A stretch of 64,000 bases of DNA from Haemaphysalis longicornis (Eukaryota > Arthropoda > Arachnida > Ixodida > Ixodidae). Position numbers and translations under genes: made by a program. A model generated the notes under the pieces. It saw only the letters and a list, made by a program, of their open reading frames with translations. It searched no databases and was not told where the DNA came from. Where the stretch lies: assembly GCA_013339765.2 (NCBI GenBank), contig JABSTR010001244.1, positions 1,747,501-1,811,500 of the forward strand. Direction: 5' to 3'. Shown here piece by piece: positions 11,418 to 23,058 of this stretch (the stretch's first letter is position 1; every line of letters begins with the position of its first letter).

Positions 11418-11468
11418 AATAATAATAATAATGTTGATGATGATGATGATGGTGGTGGTGATGGTGAT
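11418..11468. repeat. (AAT)n/(GAT)n/(GGT)n microsatellite
   Basis: AAT, then GAT, then GGT-type trinucleotides in a row. Histidine- and tyrosine-rich frames over it are artefacts. Confidence 0.9.
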
Positions 11469-13325
11469 GTCTGAAAGGCCGCATATTTCTCTTCAGAATT
11501 TGCAGATCGGCTTTCACTAAAGAATACAACAGAGACAGGTTGGATTCTTCTAAGGGCATTCCGACCCGAAAAGTTTTCGAACGTCTAGCCGCACCTGGGG
11601 TATATAAACGAAAAGACAAAGTGGCCTTTGGAAGCCTGTGCAGCTACAAACATTTGCTGAGCCGTGCCCCATGAAAGCGCAGTTGGTGAGCGCCACGATC
11701 ACAACAATTTTGTTCCAACTTAGACGTCACCCAACTGTGCCCCTCTTTTCTTATGGCGGTGAAAAACGAAAAGATGCTAATGCTAAAAATATAAAGATTT
11801 CTGGGGGTTCAAATTAAACCGGAACCTCCCACCACAGCGGGCTTCATCACCCAAGTAAACAGCTTTAGTATGAAATTATCATCTTCACCAACGAACTTTA
11901 AAAGTACATTTCTTTGTCCCACCTAACAAAAATGTGGCGCAAAAGCTCGCGTAAATTGAGAGCAATTAGCGCTCCCGCGTAGGAATCTTCCTCGAACCGG
12001 CGATTTCGGCAACGACCTCTGCTTCCACTTTTGACGTCATAGGTGACCCTGTGTTTAATAATCAGTGGTGACGCCGCAAAACATAAGTAGCGGGACGGTT
12101 GTGCGGGAAAGACCGCGCATTTTCTTTGTATACGCGCTTTTCCGGCAGCCGAATAATGAGCTGGCGCGCTGCCCATGAGTAACAATAAACACGCTCGGCG
12201 TTTTTTTTTCAGTGCTTCGCGTGATATTGTTACTGCCGCAGAAGGGCTGTTTGGAGTCGTCCTTGCGTAGTCGGTACTCACACCTCGGCTGGCAGAAGAC
12301 GCCACTCGGCCTCCATCCCCTTCCACGCCTCTTCTCCGTCTCAGCTACTCGGCGAATGCGACAACCCTTTCCCGACATGACGTCGCTCCCATTTTTCGTC
12401 GTCCGGATCGGAATGCTAATGTAAACGAGCGGATGGCCAGCGAACCTGCCATGCCTCTCGCAATTTGCCATTTCGGCGTGATTCTCCGCGCAGGGCTCTT
12501 ATTCCTGGCGATGACGTCATTGCGTAGCTCGACCAATGGCGCTCCAGGGTGGCGGTGACGCACGGAGGTGCACAGTAATTGTTCACCATCTCCCTGCTCC
12601 TGCAATCAATGCTCCATCACCCCCCAAAGCCCCGCTGGGGTGCGTTTGCTCGATCCGGGATGCTCCGCAGTGGTTCCTTCAAACCGGAGAGGTAGTTTCG
12701 GAAGCCGGTTTCGGGGCTACCCGATGTTTTCCGCCCCTCAACCCCTTCGCCCTCCGACGGGTTTGCTGTGCGTGTGGCGCAATGCCACGTGTTATGACAG
12801 GGTCGTTCACTCGGGTTCATTCCTCGCTTCGGCTTCGTTGCCCGTACAGCAGGCATGTTGTTGAGAAGGGAAGAGGAGGGGTCCGGCCGAATTTAGAAAC
12901 CGGCGCCAATACTTGGAAATCCTTTGATCGACAGTACAGCATTAAGATTCCGATCTATTGCGCGTTCTTGTGGTATAATCGCGGGTGCTGGGGCCATTGT
13001 AGAAGCTTGGTATCTGAGCGGGTAATCTATAGCCGCAACGGCGTAACCAATGCCCGAAGCCTGAGCGCGAAACCCGCAGGGCCACGGATTACATACCCGT
13101 GCGCGCATCATGTGACCTTGTAGAGCTGCACGGCCCCAATCGGCGCGGACCTCGAGGTCAGAATAAGCGGGCTATTGCGTGTCAGTACATCTTTGCAGGT
13201 TTCTGACGCTGTACAACAGCAAGCAGTGGTCGCTTTTTCAAAGATGAAAAATACCAGCCCCCGGTCGAAGCGTTAGAATAAATATATAAATATTATGTTT
13301 TTTTTTTCAATTTTACTTCTCTATC
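11469..13325. other. No gene recognised (about 1.9 kb)
   Basis: GC content rises between about 11900 and 13200 and several overlapping frames of 100-195 codons stay open on both strands (for example plus 12536-13123). None resembles a known protein; overlapping open frames on both strands are what GC-rich non-coding DNA gives. An unseen exon cannot be excluded. Confidence 0.4.

Positions 13326-13391
<66 letters not shown>
13326..13391. repeat. (TA)n microsatellite
   Basis: About 66 bases of near-perfect TA, immediately followed by a GT-type repeat. Confidence 0.97.
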
Positions 13392-13408
13392 ATAACGCTC
13401 TCTGCGTG

Positions 13409-13461
13409 CGTGTGTGTGTGGTGTGTGTGTGTGTGTGTGGTGTGTGTGGTGTGTGTGTGTG
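13409..13461. repeat. (GT)n microsatellite
   Basis: GT dinucleotides with repeated GTGG interruptions; it forms a compound repeat with the preceding (TA)n. Confidence 0.95.
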
Positions 13462-13727
13462 TTATTCGTACTTGCCTGCACTTAAGTTCTTATTCCACTT
13501 ATTCCACTTAAGTTCTCAAGCAAACAATCAAATCATAAAACGTTCTGTCGGCAACCAAGCAATCCGAAAAGACTTATGACGACGATATCATCTAGGAATA
13601 TTTGGCGGGGCGAGTTATAAAGTACTTCCTAACAAAAAATTCCCCGCATTTCCCCGAGGGGAAGAATGTGAAAGTGCGAATGCACGAGTTGAATTTGCGC
13701 GGTTCGGTAATGTTCGCGAAAGAGAGA

Positions 13728-13748
13728 TCACACACACACACACACACA
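13728..13748. repeat. (CA)n short microsatellite
   Basis: Ten CA units. Confidence 0.95.
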
Positions 13749-13835
13749 ACTACAAAGAAAGAAAGATGCATTTATTCACAGACACCTATTTGTGTTGTCG
13801 TTGTACTTGATTGCTAGAGCGGATCTCAGCTTTGA

Positions 13836-13868
13836 AATTTCGTGTCAGTACTCCTTTAAGCAGGTGCA
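13836..13868. mobile_element. Solo right end of a TTAA-type non-autonomous element
   Basis: GAAATTTCGTGTCAGTACTC followed by CTTTAA is the reverse complement of the left end of the element at 36697 (TTAAAGGAGTACTGACACGA). No matching left end was seen upstream, so this is a truncated copy. Confidence 0.6.
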
Positions 13869-14060
13869 TTAGCCCTTCTCACGCCCGATTCTTGGCCAAT
13901 CCCCCACGTGGGTATGTGCCATGTCAGCGGCCAGGCAGCGCGCGCCCATCTCCCCCGTTGCCAAGGGAGACGAGGAAGATTCCTGGCCAATCCCCCACGT
14001 GGGTATGTGCATGTCAGCGGCCAGGCTGCGCGCGCCCATCTCCACGTGCGCGGACATCGC
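13869..14060 (+). repeat. Dispersed repeat with a 90-bp tandem duplication
   Basis: The unit CCAATCCCCCACGTGGGTAT, followed by GTCAGCGGCCAGGC and GCGCGCGCCCATCTC, occurs at 13897 and again at 13987, so the period is 90 bases. The first part (GCATTAGCCCTTCTCACGCC) is shared with 36549-36580. Proline/arginine-rich frames over it are not genes. Confidence 0.75.
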
Positions 14061-14713
14061 CGGTGGACGCAGGTTCAGGGTCGCTTAAGAAGTGCATTGC
14101 ACTTAAAAAATTACTTACTGTATAGCGCATCACTCTACCAATTTTTTTCGGTTAGATACCCGAACGTTTTGTAGGCGTTCTGCGAGCGAACAATGTCATG
14201 TAGGGCTTATAGAAGCGGCGGCAGGAGGCAAACCTAATGGCCCGACGCACGACCTGAGATGTCGATTGCGAGAGCGTATTCTCGCGCTCGCAATGCTAAG
14301 CGGAGGCGCTACATCATCCGGTGCTTTTAGGGCATTCCCAAGTCATCTGCAGTAATCATAATTACAGAGCAGCTGCTGTATTAGGTGTTTCTTTTGATAT
14401 GGTCTACACTTTTTAATCGTCGCCATCATTTCGGGACATGATATCCCATCCACAACTGCAAGTACCATGGCTCTATACTATGACAACAATGTACTGCGGG
14501 AAATAGGTTCGCTCCGCAACGTACCGTTTCTCCCACGCTGAAAGTTTTGTCGTTGTAGCGTCTAATCACAATGTTTCACAGAAGCAGAGACCATTCGGGC
14601 TGCTAGTCGAGTCATGTAGCTGTGGTAAAGAGAATGGTCTTTAATTGTACTAGTGAAGTTAGCTTGACAAAGGAGCCTAGCTTGTTTCACTAGATGTATG
14701 AGGAGAAATTGGC
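14061..14713. other. No gene recognised
   Basis: No convincing open frame or repeat. It ends at the target duplication of the next SINE. Confidence 0.45.
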
Positions 14714-14725
14714 GCGAACCTGTAG

Positions 14726-14925
14726 ATTGATTGATTGTAGGGTTTAAAGCGCCGACGCAACGCAAGTGATGAGGCGCGCCGTAGTGGAGGGTTCCGGATT
14801 AATTTTCACCACCTGGGGATCTTTAACGTGAGCCGAAATCTCGTACACACGGGCGTTTTTGCTTTTCGCCTCCATCAGAAAAGCGGCCCAGCACAACGCC
14901 TTAGCCACTGAGCCACCGCGGCGGG
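14726..14925 (-). mobile_element. tRNA-derived SINE (Ruka-like), with target duplication
   Basis: Read on the minus strand, the element starts with a tRNA-like box A (GTGGCTCAGTGGCTAAGG), continues through the family core, and ends in a TCAATCAATC-type tail. It lacks the box B segment that the 40022 copy has. It is flanked by a perfect 12-bp duplication, GCGAACCTGTAG, at 14714-14725 and 14926-14937, direct evidence of target-primed insertion. The plus-strand core contains GGCGCGCCGTAGTGGAGGG. Identification as Ruka-like rests on my knowledge of tick SINEs, not on a search. Confidence 0.88.
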
Positions 14926-14947
14926 GCGAACCTGTAGCGGTGGGAGG

Positions 14948-15511
14948 TATTAGGGCTGTGGCCCTACGTTCCCCGGGACCAGAATGGCGTCTTGGTCCGC
15001 CAGCTTGCCTGCAAGCAGCTTACCCTAAGAAGCATTCAAGAGGCATAGCGTGGAAAGCATTCCTTTAGCACTCGTCCCCGCAGGCGACGGGGTGATCCCA
15101 GAGAAAAATTTGAAGCTCCTCCAAGAGTAGCTGAATCTACTGAGCTAGCATTGTATGGCCATTTCGGAACTAAGGCAATAAGGCAGGGCAGGCCTGCTGT
15201 GCCGATCCAAAGACAGACTGTGTCGCGGACCTGCTGCGGTACCATATCGTTGGCCTCGGTTCCCGTGAACGCCTTCATTCCGCCGCACCTCGCTTGTGTG
15301 AAGGGCATTGTTCGGGACGTTGATCCAGCCCAGTCCCTTGAAGAAGTCCTGGACGAGTTAAAAATGGCCGGTATGTCGGCAGTCAACCGCTGTGGCAGAG
15401 TGGAGATTGGCAGGCGAACCCCCACCGCGTCAGTTACCATGACATTTACAGGACAAAAATGTCCCTCTGAGGTGATGGCAAGGCCGCTTGTGCATCACTA
15501 TAGACCCTTTG
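14948..15511 (+). pseudogene. LINE ORF1 (gag-like) fragment
   Basis: The frame through 15151-15511 encodes VPVNAFIPPHLACVKGIVRD, then VDPAQSLEEVLDELKMAG and RCGRVEIGRRTPTASVTMTF, ending at CPSEVMARPLVHHYRPF. This order (IPP.., VKGI-RDVD, S-EE--D-L, a cysteine-rich R-x-x-V segment, T-SV--TF-G, CPSE) is what I recognise as the ORF1 region just before the zinc knuckles of tick I/Jockey-type LINEs. The expected CCHC knuckles do not follow: after residue 120 the sequence changes character. Upstream sequence in another frame (14955-15068) is plausibly earlier ORF1, so at least one frameshift is present. It directly follows the SINE target duplication, so the SINE inserted next to or into this relic. 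Confidence 0.6.
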
Positions 15512-16597
15512 GAACCTCGTTTTCTGGCCTATTTGCGCTATCTGTCTGCCTTTTCTACTCGACTATCATGCATAAAGCAACCTTTACCCGCGCACGCACT
15601 GGCCACTGACTCGTCACTTTAAAGCCTCCTGGGCCCGTATACATTTACAGGGTTCGTGGTTGCTGTATACGTATGCGCATCAGCCACGACTAAACAAATA
15701 AAAATAAGCGAATTGCAGAAAAAGTTAATCTTGCAACGTGTAAAGGGTCTCGTACATGCCAACACGCGCCTGAATGGTAAGCAGTCGAAACTGTGAGAAC
15801 CAAGGCCCCGTTTTTTTTTTTTTTGTCCATTGTCGTCTCGTGTTCTTGCATACTGTGGTCTAGTGAATACGATAAGAGACGCTGCCCGTGTATTTTTTTT
15901 ACCATTATATAACACCACAATTTATACCATGGGTTAGTAGGAATTCAGCCTAAATGTGAAACAATTTGGAGCGCCGCTAAGTGCCGCCAAATGAATCATG
16001 GAGAAGACATCAGTCTACAAAAAGGTTTGTACAGATCTATAGGCAGAATTAGGCTTCTGAAAGTTGCCAAGGTCAAGGACAAAGCCCGAGCCTGAAAATC
16101 GCCCAGGAGAACTTGCAGCTACATCCATAAGCGTGCGTCCCTGTCGCGCCATCGCTATTCGGTCTATTATGCTCACTTTGTTTCTTATCTATGTGCAGCC
16201 AAAAAAATTATTGCTGTGTGTGACATCTCAAGCTTTAAAGCTTAATTCTTTCACATCATTTCACAGTATTTTTATTAAAAAGAAGCGAAGGAACTATAAT
16301 ACTACCGTGGTTGTAATCCGCGCCCCTCGAATTGCCATTTTGTATACAGAAGATAGCACCAGCTTAATCAACGATACATGGCCTGTATATTTCTCTGATG
16401 CGTGTCCGAACAACCAGCCCCGTGCCACAATAATCTCTAGCCCATGCGCGTCAACAAAGTGCATGCCAGCGGGAAAAAAATGGCCGACATGGCGGTAACA
16501 CAGGATGACATCTTGCCCGATGATAGACTACATGAAACTTCATAAGTGAAAACGTCAATGACATCCCAGATTTTTTAAGATGGTCCAATAGTAAGCT
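15512..16597. other. No gene recognised
   Basis: AT-rich, short frames only. A T-run at 15811-15824 is the sole simple repeat. Confidence 0.45.
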
Positions 16598-17560
16598 GTG
16601 GAATGGTTACGACGCTACATGGCGCATGTACCGCACACTTTTTCTTCAGTTTGTTTCGTCGCTTCATATCGCTTAACGCGCTCCATGGTTCAGAATCTCC
16701 TTTCGTCCTTCTCGTCTAGCCCGGATGTCAGGCAGACTGTAGACCGCCGTGTCCACAGCGGCACAACCCGCACTGTCTACTCTGACAGGCACTCGCACCC
16801 CCGAACATCGAATGGTCGTCGAACACAGCGCGCGGTCGCTGCAGGAGCCACGGAAGCGCGGAATGTGGTCGACTGGCGCGCGCGGCCAATGTGGGTCACG
16901 CAGCGTGTCGTCGTCGTCACAGCGTCTGCTGCCACTAGGGCCACTGAACCGGGCAATATATGCACACGACAGGGCGGTCGCGGACGGGTACAGTGCGCGC
17001 GTGCGTGTGTGCGTGTTTGTGCGCGTGCGCACGCGATGCACAAGTACGGGCAACACTACGGACTCAAGAAGAGGCCTGCAACGTGCATCATCTCCAGAGA
17101 CGCAATACGAAGAACCTTTCAGTGCGCCCGTTATGAATGCCGCCAGAAAAGCTTCGGCAACTTGGAATTGGGGCCACCGATGGTTTGGAGAAGAGCGACT
17201 TGGGAGAGGAGGAGCATCGAAGCGCGTCTGCTTTTTCCTTTTCTTAACAAACAGGGTGTGAGGCCGGTATTCTGACCTCCCCTTCGGATAAGAGGCGCGC
17301 AGATACGGGCGCCCACGCAACGTGCGCGCACGTAACGACCAGAGAGAGACAGCTCCTCCGGGGGCGAGGAGGAGCCGAGGGAGCGCCTGCATGCTCCGAG
17401 AAGCGCGAAGGTCGACCGCGCTTTCGCGCTGTACGGTACGTAAATAAACGCGCTCGCGCGCGCGCTCGCTCGTATAGTTGTAAAGGCCGCGCTGGAACCA
17501 TGTATCCCCGTGGCTGGGGGCTCGCCTATTCGCCCTACGGCGGTACATAGCGGCCTCCGC
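16598..17560. other. GC- and CpG-rich block, possible promoter region
   Basis: About 960 bases rich in CpG and in CGCG, with long open frames on both strands (plus 16598-17275, minus 17548-16673). Their products are arginine-rich and without domains, so I read them as by-products of composition. A short plus-strand frame starting ATG at 17501 (MYPRGWGLAYSPYGGT, then stop) has a good start context but is too short to call. Such blocks often mark a transcription start; no TATA box or initiator was convincing. Confidence 0.35.
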
Positions 17561-18329
17561 GCGCCGGTCGTTTCTTCTATCTCGTTTTCTTTCCTTTCTT
17601 TCTGGTTCGCCTCTGTTTGCTCGAACCCAACCGGGAAGTCAAGAAAGTGGATGGTGGGCGAACCGCACGTTTCCCGGAGCGAATCTCAGCCGAGAGACTT
17701 CTCGAGCGTGGACACAAAGTTGCAGTGACTGGAGCCAAACCTTTCAATTAGTTAATGCTCCGTTTGCATTTCCTAATCTCTTTATTCAGCGCGCTGTTGC
17801 TGGTACACCGGTCGCCTTGTTTTTTAGGCCCGTGATGTGTCCTTTTCGGTTCTCAGAAGGGTCAGTTTTGTCTTGACGTTACGAAAAGAGCTGCTCAGCT
17901 TACTCGAAAAAGAAAGCGGCATGAATGAGTAAAAGTAAAGCCTGAACATCTTGCTACTCAAAAAATACAACAAACTGCCAGCAATTTTTTTCACTGACAT
18001 AAATTCTTTTTTTTTTAGTGGTAGCTGTAACGATAAGATACGGCAATGCATACTGCACGACCTCTTTCCGTGCGCACGAGTTATTCAGGAAGCTATAACT
18101 ACTGCCAAAACACCGACCTTCCCCTATTTTTATTTTCTTCACGTCTAGGAGCATGTTGTGTACGCGTTTGGATGAACCCTTAACGTCAGAATATGCCCGA
18201 TTTTTACTCGAAACACCAAAATAGTTTGACAACGCGGAAAGGAATATGCAGGATGGTTCTGCTCATAAATGGAGAGGATCTTGGTCTTGTAATGGGTCTT
18301 CTGTGAGAAGGAATGTTATTATTTATTTA
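17561..18329. other. No gene recognised
   Basis: Short frames only, AT-rich from 17850 on, with a T-run at 18008-18018. Confidence 0.45.
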
Positions 18330-18571
18330 TTGATTGAGTGATTGTTGGATGTAACGCGCCGAAGCTACTCCTGGGATATGAGGCGCGTCGTAGTGGAGGA
18401 GGGCTCCGCATTAATTTCGACCACCTGGGCATCTTTAACGTGCTTCGAAATCCCGACACACGGGTGTTCTCGCTTTTTGCCTCCCTCAGAAAAGCAGCCA
18501 CCACGGCCGGGAACGGAACCCCCGTCATTGGGCTCAGCAACACAACGCCTTAGCCACTGAGCCCTCGGGAT
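18330..18571 (-). mobile_element. tRNA-derived SINE (Ruka-like)
   Basis: Minus-strand copy of the same family as 14726-14925, including box A (GGCTCAGTGGCTAAGGC at the high-coordinate end), a degenerate box B (GGTTCCGTTCCCGGCC), the core GAGGCGCGTCGTAGTGGAGG (plus strand), and an ATTGATTGAGTGATTG tail. More diverged than the other copies; no clear target duplication was found. Confidence 0.85.
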
Positions 18572-20664
18572 GAATACGAAGGATACTTCTGGGGATCGCG
18601 TAAGCGACGTGGGGAGCCTGCCATATCTTCCTAAACTACTCGTGCTAGACCATTGAACGAATCAAATGGCGCCTTGATTCCAAACAAGTTTCCTCGGCTT
18701 CGTTATTCGCCCTGCTTTACAGTAAAAGTATACGGGTGATGACTCAGCTATAGCTTCCTTACAGTCAAATTGAAAGACAGCTGAACACGTCATCACGCAG
18801 CTTTCTTCAACAATAAGAAAAATTCCTATGTACCAGAAGCATGGCCGAGATTTATCGGTTTTCTTCTTCTCTTGTTGATGGAAGATAATTCTTAATAAGT
18901 TTTTGTTGAAGGTATCTCCCGCTACGGCGGTGAACAAGCAGGCTACTGCGGGCAAAATTTGAATAACAAAGCACGTGTTTCGGTGAGGAACCCGAAGTAT
19001 CGCACTCCGTACCACGCATAGTATTGGCGGTTCCAGGGTGCACCAAGAACCGCACTGGTTGCCGGTGTGGTCGCTCAACTTACGCACTCCTTACGTTGTC
19101 GCTGAGGTAACGTTAGGGGCTGATAGTGTGCTCTTTTTTGATCCATCATGGAAATATCAAGCAAGTAAGTAGTTTATCTCTTTGTATAGCACTGGCTGGT
19201 TACAAGCAGGTTGACCCCAACTCGGTAGCCTGTAGCTAATGAAAATTGTTCGTTTGCTTATGGAAACAGTACGTGCAGACTTCATTTAAATTTCAGCGGT
19301 ATTCTGCACTGCTCCACTTCCTTGATCAGTTGTACTTTCGCGGGCAAAAAAAAAAAAAATCTCCGGCAGCTGCCTGAAGATCATTCGATCCCTTTCCACT
19401 TGATGGGAACAATAAACTTTTATTTCTCTCTCCTTTCTGGTGAATTTCCACGCGACCCCTAGAAAACGAGGGAAACACACCCTTTTATCACTCGCCACTA
19501 ACACATTCCGCTGATAATTCGGTACCCATAGAAGATTTTACACTTAAGTCATGACGATGGTCGACTTCAAACATGACGTGTCATTTGTACTTGACGACTT
19601 TTCCTGTGTCCATTAGCCACCCCGCAATTTTTATGGTTCGTTTTTATCCGTCTGATTTCAACGCTGTTCGCTTCTTACAACCTGGACGTCAGTGTCATGG
19701 TCTCCGCTGCCCCTCCTGTTTTTTGCAGTAGAGTACGCGTCACTGTATTTTTCAGCCCTTGCACAGCCTCACACTAACCCAAGGGTCACTGTGAAATCAT
19801 TGGAAAAACCCATTCTGCCATTGCAACACCTCGGTTGACCTTCATCCGCGCACCGAAAATAGACGCCGCAACGACTCCCGCTCGCTCGCACGTCAGACTG
19901 ATTCGGCTGAATTGAGCAAACAACTTATTGATGTCTTAATTCCCGTCTTTATTGCATGGACACCCGACTGCAGAATTATCTTCCATCAGTCAGTGCCTGC
20001 TAAAAGCAGTTTGGTTCCGTCGCCTAATGCCAAAAATGTCATCTACACGTGGCAACGTTTGTGTCGGAATGACTGGCAGCCAGGCATCCGAAATATACGA
20101 TGCTCTGAAAGCGACTGAGTGCTTCCTACAGTACTGCGCTTTTTGCACAACTAGAAATAAAAAAAAAACATTACCCTATTTTTCATTGTTTGACCCGCAC
20201 AATCAATTGCTAGGGGCCCAAATAGGTAATCCTTATGACCCTCACCTCCCTTCAACTTGCTCTCAACAAAATAAAAGCCCCCTCGCTTCTTTAAGTTTAC
20301 TATGGCCGTCTTTACAATTGTGGTAATGATGGTCGTCGTGACTACGTGCCAACGATGGTGAAACTAACAACGGGAATGGCGTTTTAAAAGTAGGGGGTAG
20401 CGAGGAAAGTCGTCTTCACAGGGCGTGTATTTGGATGCAGCTTGGTGTTTCCCTATCATCACTGTGTACACCCTTGCCCTCTCGCTCAAACCCTGTAAGC
20501 GCCTGAGTGAACTGCGCTATGTTGAACTTGACTTCTCTTTCTTTGCTTCTAATTTCTTTCTTGTGTTTCATACCTGTTGTCTCTTTCCTTTATTTTGAAA
20601 TTGACTTTGTCCGCACTGTTATTTCTTTTTTGTTCTTCTAAGCTTAATTCCTTTCACCGCCAAA
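18572..20664. other. No gene recognised (about 2.1 kb)
   Basis: Short frames (up to 141 codons on the minus strand at 18662-19087), none with family resemblance. A sequence AACAATAAACTTTTATTTCT at 19408-19427 resembles a LINE or transcript 3' end but is not diagnostic. Confidence 0.4.
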
Positions 20665-20870
20665 TTGATTGATTGGTTGTAGGGTTTAACGCGCCGACGC
20701 AGCGCTGGCGATGAGGCGCGCCGTAGTGGAGGGCTCTCGACTAAGTTCAACCACCTGGGAATCTTTAACGTGCGCCGAGATCTCGTACACGCGGTGTTTT
20801 TGCTTTTCGCTTCCATCAGAAAAGCGGCCGCCGAGGCCAGGAATCGAACCCGCGTGCCCACCTCCACATT
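20665..20870 (-). mobile_element. tRNA-derived SINE (Ruka-like), 5'-truncated
   Basis: Carries the tail (TTGATTGATTGGTTG on the plus strand), the core GGCGCGCCGTAGTGGAGGGC, and box B (GGTTCGATTCCTGGCC on the minus strand). The box A end is missing: after 20850 the sequence is unrelated. Confidence 0.85.
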
Positions 20871-22523
20871 CACCAATGCGAATTCTTCCGGCAATGTGGT
20901 TTATTGACTTCTTTATTGATAACGTGAAACCAGCATCAAATGTGGAAGAATAAAAGAAAGAAAGAAGCTATTATCGAATATGTAACAATCTTGAGGCTCG
21001 CTTCGCCCAAATTTAGGGGCGCGAGTTTTGTTGGTTCTTGTTTTCGCCTTCTTACTGCTGCTGCGAACGACAGATAACTGAACATATTACGTTCGCGTCA
21101 CGTGAAAAGCATTTCAATGCTTCACCATTTCTGGGTGCACTCCAGGAGGAGACCCGTCTGCCCGTATATAACGCCTGATGTGTCACGCCTTGGCCGCTTA
21201 AAATGAATAGAATGCCGTAAGGCCTGCACATTTTAACATCAGGCCGCTTAAATTCACACCACAAAAAAGGTGCACCGAACAGCTGCGAAGCCGAATTTAA
21301 ATGGGCACTCTGTAAAGCGCTTCATTTTGACATCGAGTCTTACGAGGGAATTTGATAAAAGGCGCTAGAGACTTGCTACCCTGATATTGCACTCCTTATA
21401 TTATCCTCTGGAAAAAGTGTCTATGTAAAGTAATGCATCTGTGTAAAGTAGATGCATTGATAAAAAGATAAAGTAGAAACTACAGCATCTACGCATTGCA
21501 TATCCCAGCAATGCGACAGTTAAAACAGGTGGATCGGTCGCCCTATGATCGAAGCGATGATCCGATGAGACCATGGCTGGCTGGCTCGTTGGACGATGGC
21601 ACTTAGCCGACAATGGTCTACTCCAAGGAAGAGCAAGATGTACAATATGTACACTTTATTTACAAGACGTATTTACAACTCTCAAGGCTCATCATCGCAG
21701 AAAAAAAAAAAAAAAAAAGGTCGGGCAGGCCCGCCTCGAGCGGGGCTCACCGCTCTCCTCTCTCGTCTCATCTCCAAAAACATCAAACTCCTCGGTTTTA
21801 CCACCAAAACTCCGGCCACCAAAGGGGCGTCACAATTTGAGAGAGAGGATGGCTCACTGATTAACCCACACTAGGCCACTGATTGGCCGCAGTGACAAAA
21901 ACCCGGAGGTGTACCGCAAAACACAAATGTAACACAAATAAAAACAGCCTAACGATGGGCGTCGACTCTCGGGCGGCTCCATACCATACACGCCTATGTT
22001 TGAGCTCCGCGCTGTTAAAAGTTCCTTGCTTCGTAAACACGTCGAACGCATAACAAAGACTGGTCGCCTACCCATTGACGCACCAAGCCCGCGGTGTCGG
22101 CAGGGTCAGACGTGTGACGAATGGAAAATTCGACCATTAGCTTTGAGCAGTCTAACTGTGGTATACAGAACGTCTAACGCCCTCTTCCTATCTTTGACCC
22201 CTTGACTGACTTCCAGCTCCCTCCCGCTTCGGGCATTCTCATGGCGGTAATCGCGGCCGTCAAAATCTCAATGGTCCCCGTTCGCTAGGCTTCTGAACGA
22301 ACGAAAGGAAATCCTGCTAACATCGCTTTCAACTGTTTTGGGGTGACCGACGCATTTGTATAAGTCTTCTCCGGGCACGCTGTTCGGGTGAACACAAAAG
22401 CCCGGCGCACAAAAAAAGAACCTTCCGCGGTTTCTCCTCACGCCCCTCGCGCCCAAGTCAGCTCGGCCGGCGTGAAAACCAACACATAAAGGTAAACGCG
22501 CTACACCTAACGAACAATACCTA
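20871..22523. other. No gene recognised; poly-A run inside
   Basis: A pure A-run lies at about 21701-21718. The stretch 21640-21850 has features of a retroelement end (AATATGTACACTTTATTTAC, then the A-run) but I could not assign it. Open frames are short. Confidence 0.4.
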
Positions 22524-22524
22524 G

Positions 22525-22758
22525 TTGCTGGGCGATTTCAATTCGGTGAGGTTCCCGAATTTAACGGCGTCTATGAAAAGTAGGGAAGCCGAGTTTAAAG
22601 GGACTCAACGTATAGTGGAGCGGCTCACGTGTTTATCCGACCATTCCTTTTGGGAGTTTCCGCAATTTTTTGAAATCGAAAGCCTTAAACGCTGTGTAAT
22701 ATTTCGAGCTATAAATAATTTTCTCTTCAATTTTTCGCAAACAGGCTGGCTTGCGTGA
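22525..22758 (+). pseudogene. Possible LINE endonuclease remnant
   Basis: The frame starts LLGDFNSVRFPNLTAS. G-D-F-N followed by a hydrophobic residue and a proline/leucine segment is the signature of the apurinic-type endonuclease of CR1-like LINEs (where it usually reads GDFN..-I-W-L). The frame has a stop just before the motif, and the rest (SREAEF, IVERLTCLSDHSFWEF) is only vaguely like the family. No reverse transcriptase follows nearby. It may be a decayed relic or a chance match. Confidence 0.3.
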
Positions 22759-23045
22759 CAGCAAGGACAATGACTGTAGGTGAACAAATATTCTAAGTTA
22801 AGAATACAACACACTTTAACCAGTTGGTTCGTAACCTTGCCGCCATCTGCTTCAAAGGTTTTACCCGTTTTATCTCCGAAGGAAACGTACCCAGGTCAAA
22901 CCAGACGCTTTATCGCGGAGAGTGGTAGCCGGACACCGCTGGGTTGGAAAAGCCGGAAGGCTGGCCGCTGCCTTCGCTGGTTGGTCTCAGGCAGTCTCAG
23001 GGAACTGCTCACTCCTCCACGGGGCTCTTCTGCGCATGCCCATGC
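22759..23045. other. No gene recognised
   Basis: Plus-strand frame 22780-23193 is open for 137 codons but has no recognisable domain. Confidence 0.4.
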
Positions 23046-23058
23046 GTTGCCTAGCAAC
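23046..23058. promoter_or_regulatory. Perfect X-box (RFX-type) palindrome
   Basis: GTTGCCTAGCAAC is a perfect palindrome with a single central base and matches the consensus of RFX-family winged-helix factors. It sits in a GC-rich stretch next to GGAAGC (ETS-like). Motif only, with no evidence of use. Confidence 0.35.

Noticed and set aside
16673..17548. 291-codon minus frame
   Set aside because: Arginine-rich, no domain, and overlapped by long open frames on the other strand, as expected in a CpG-rich block.
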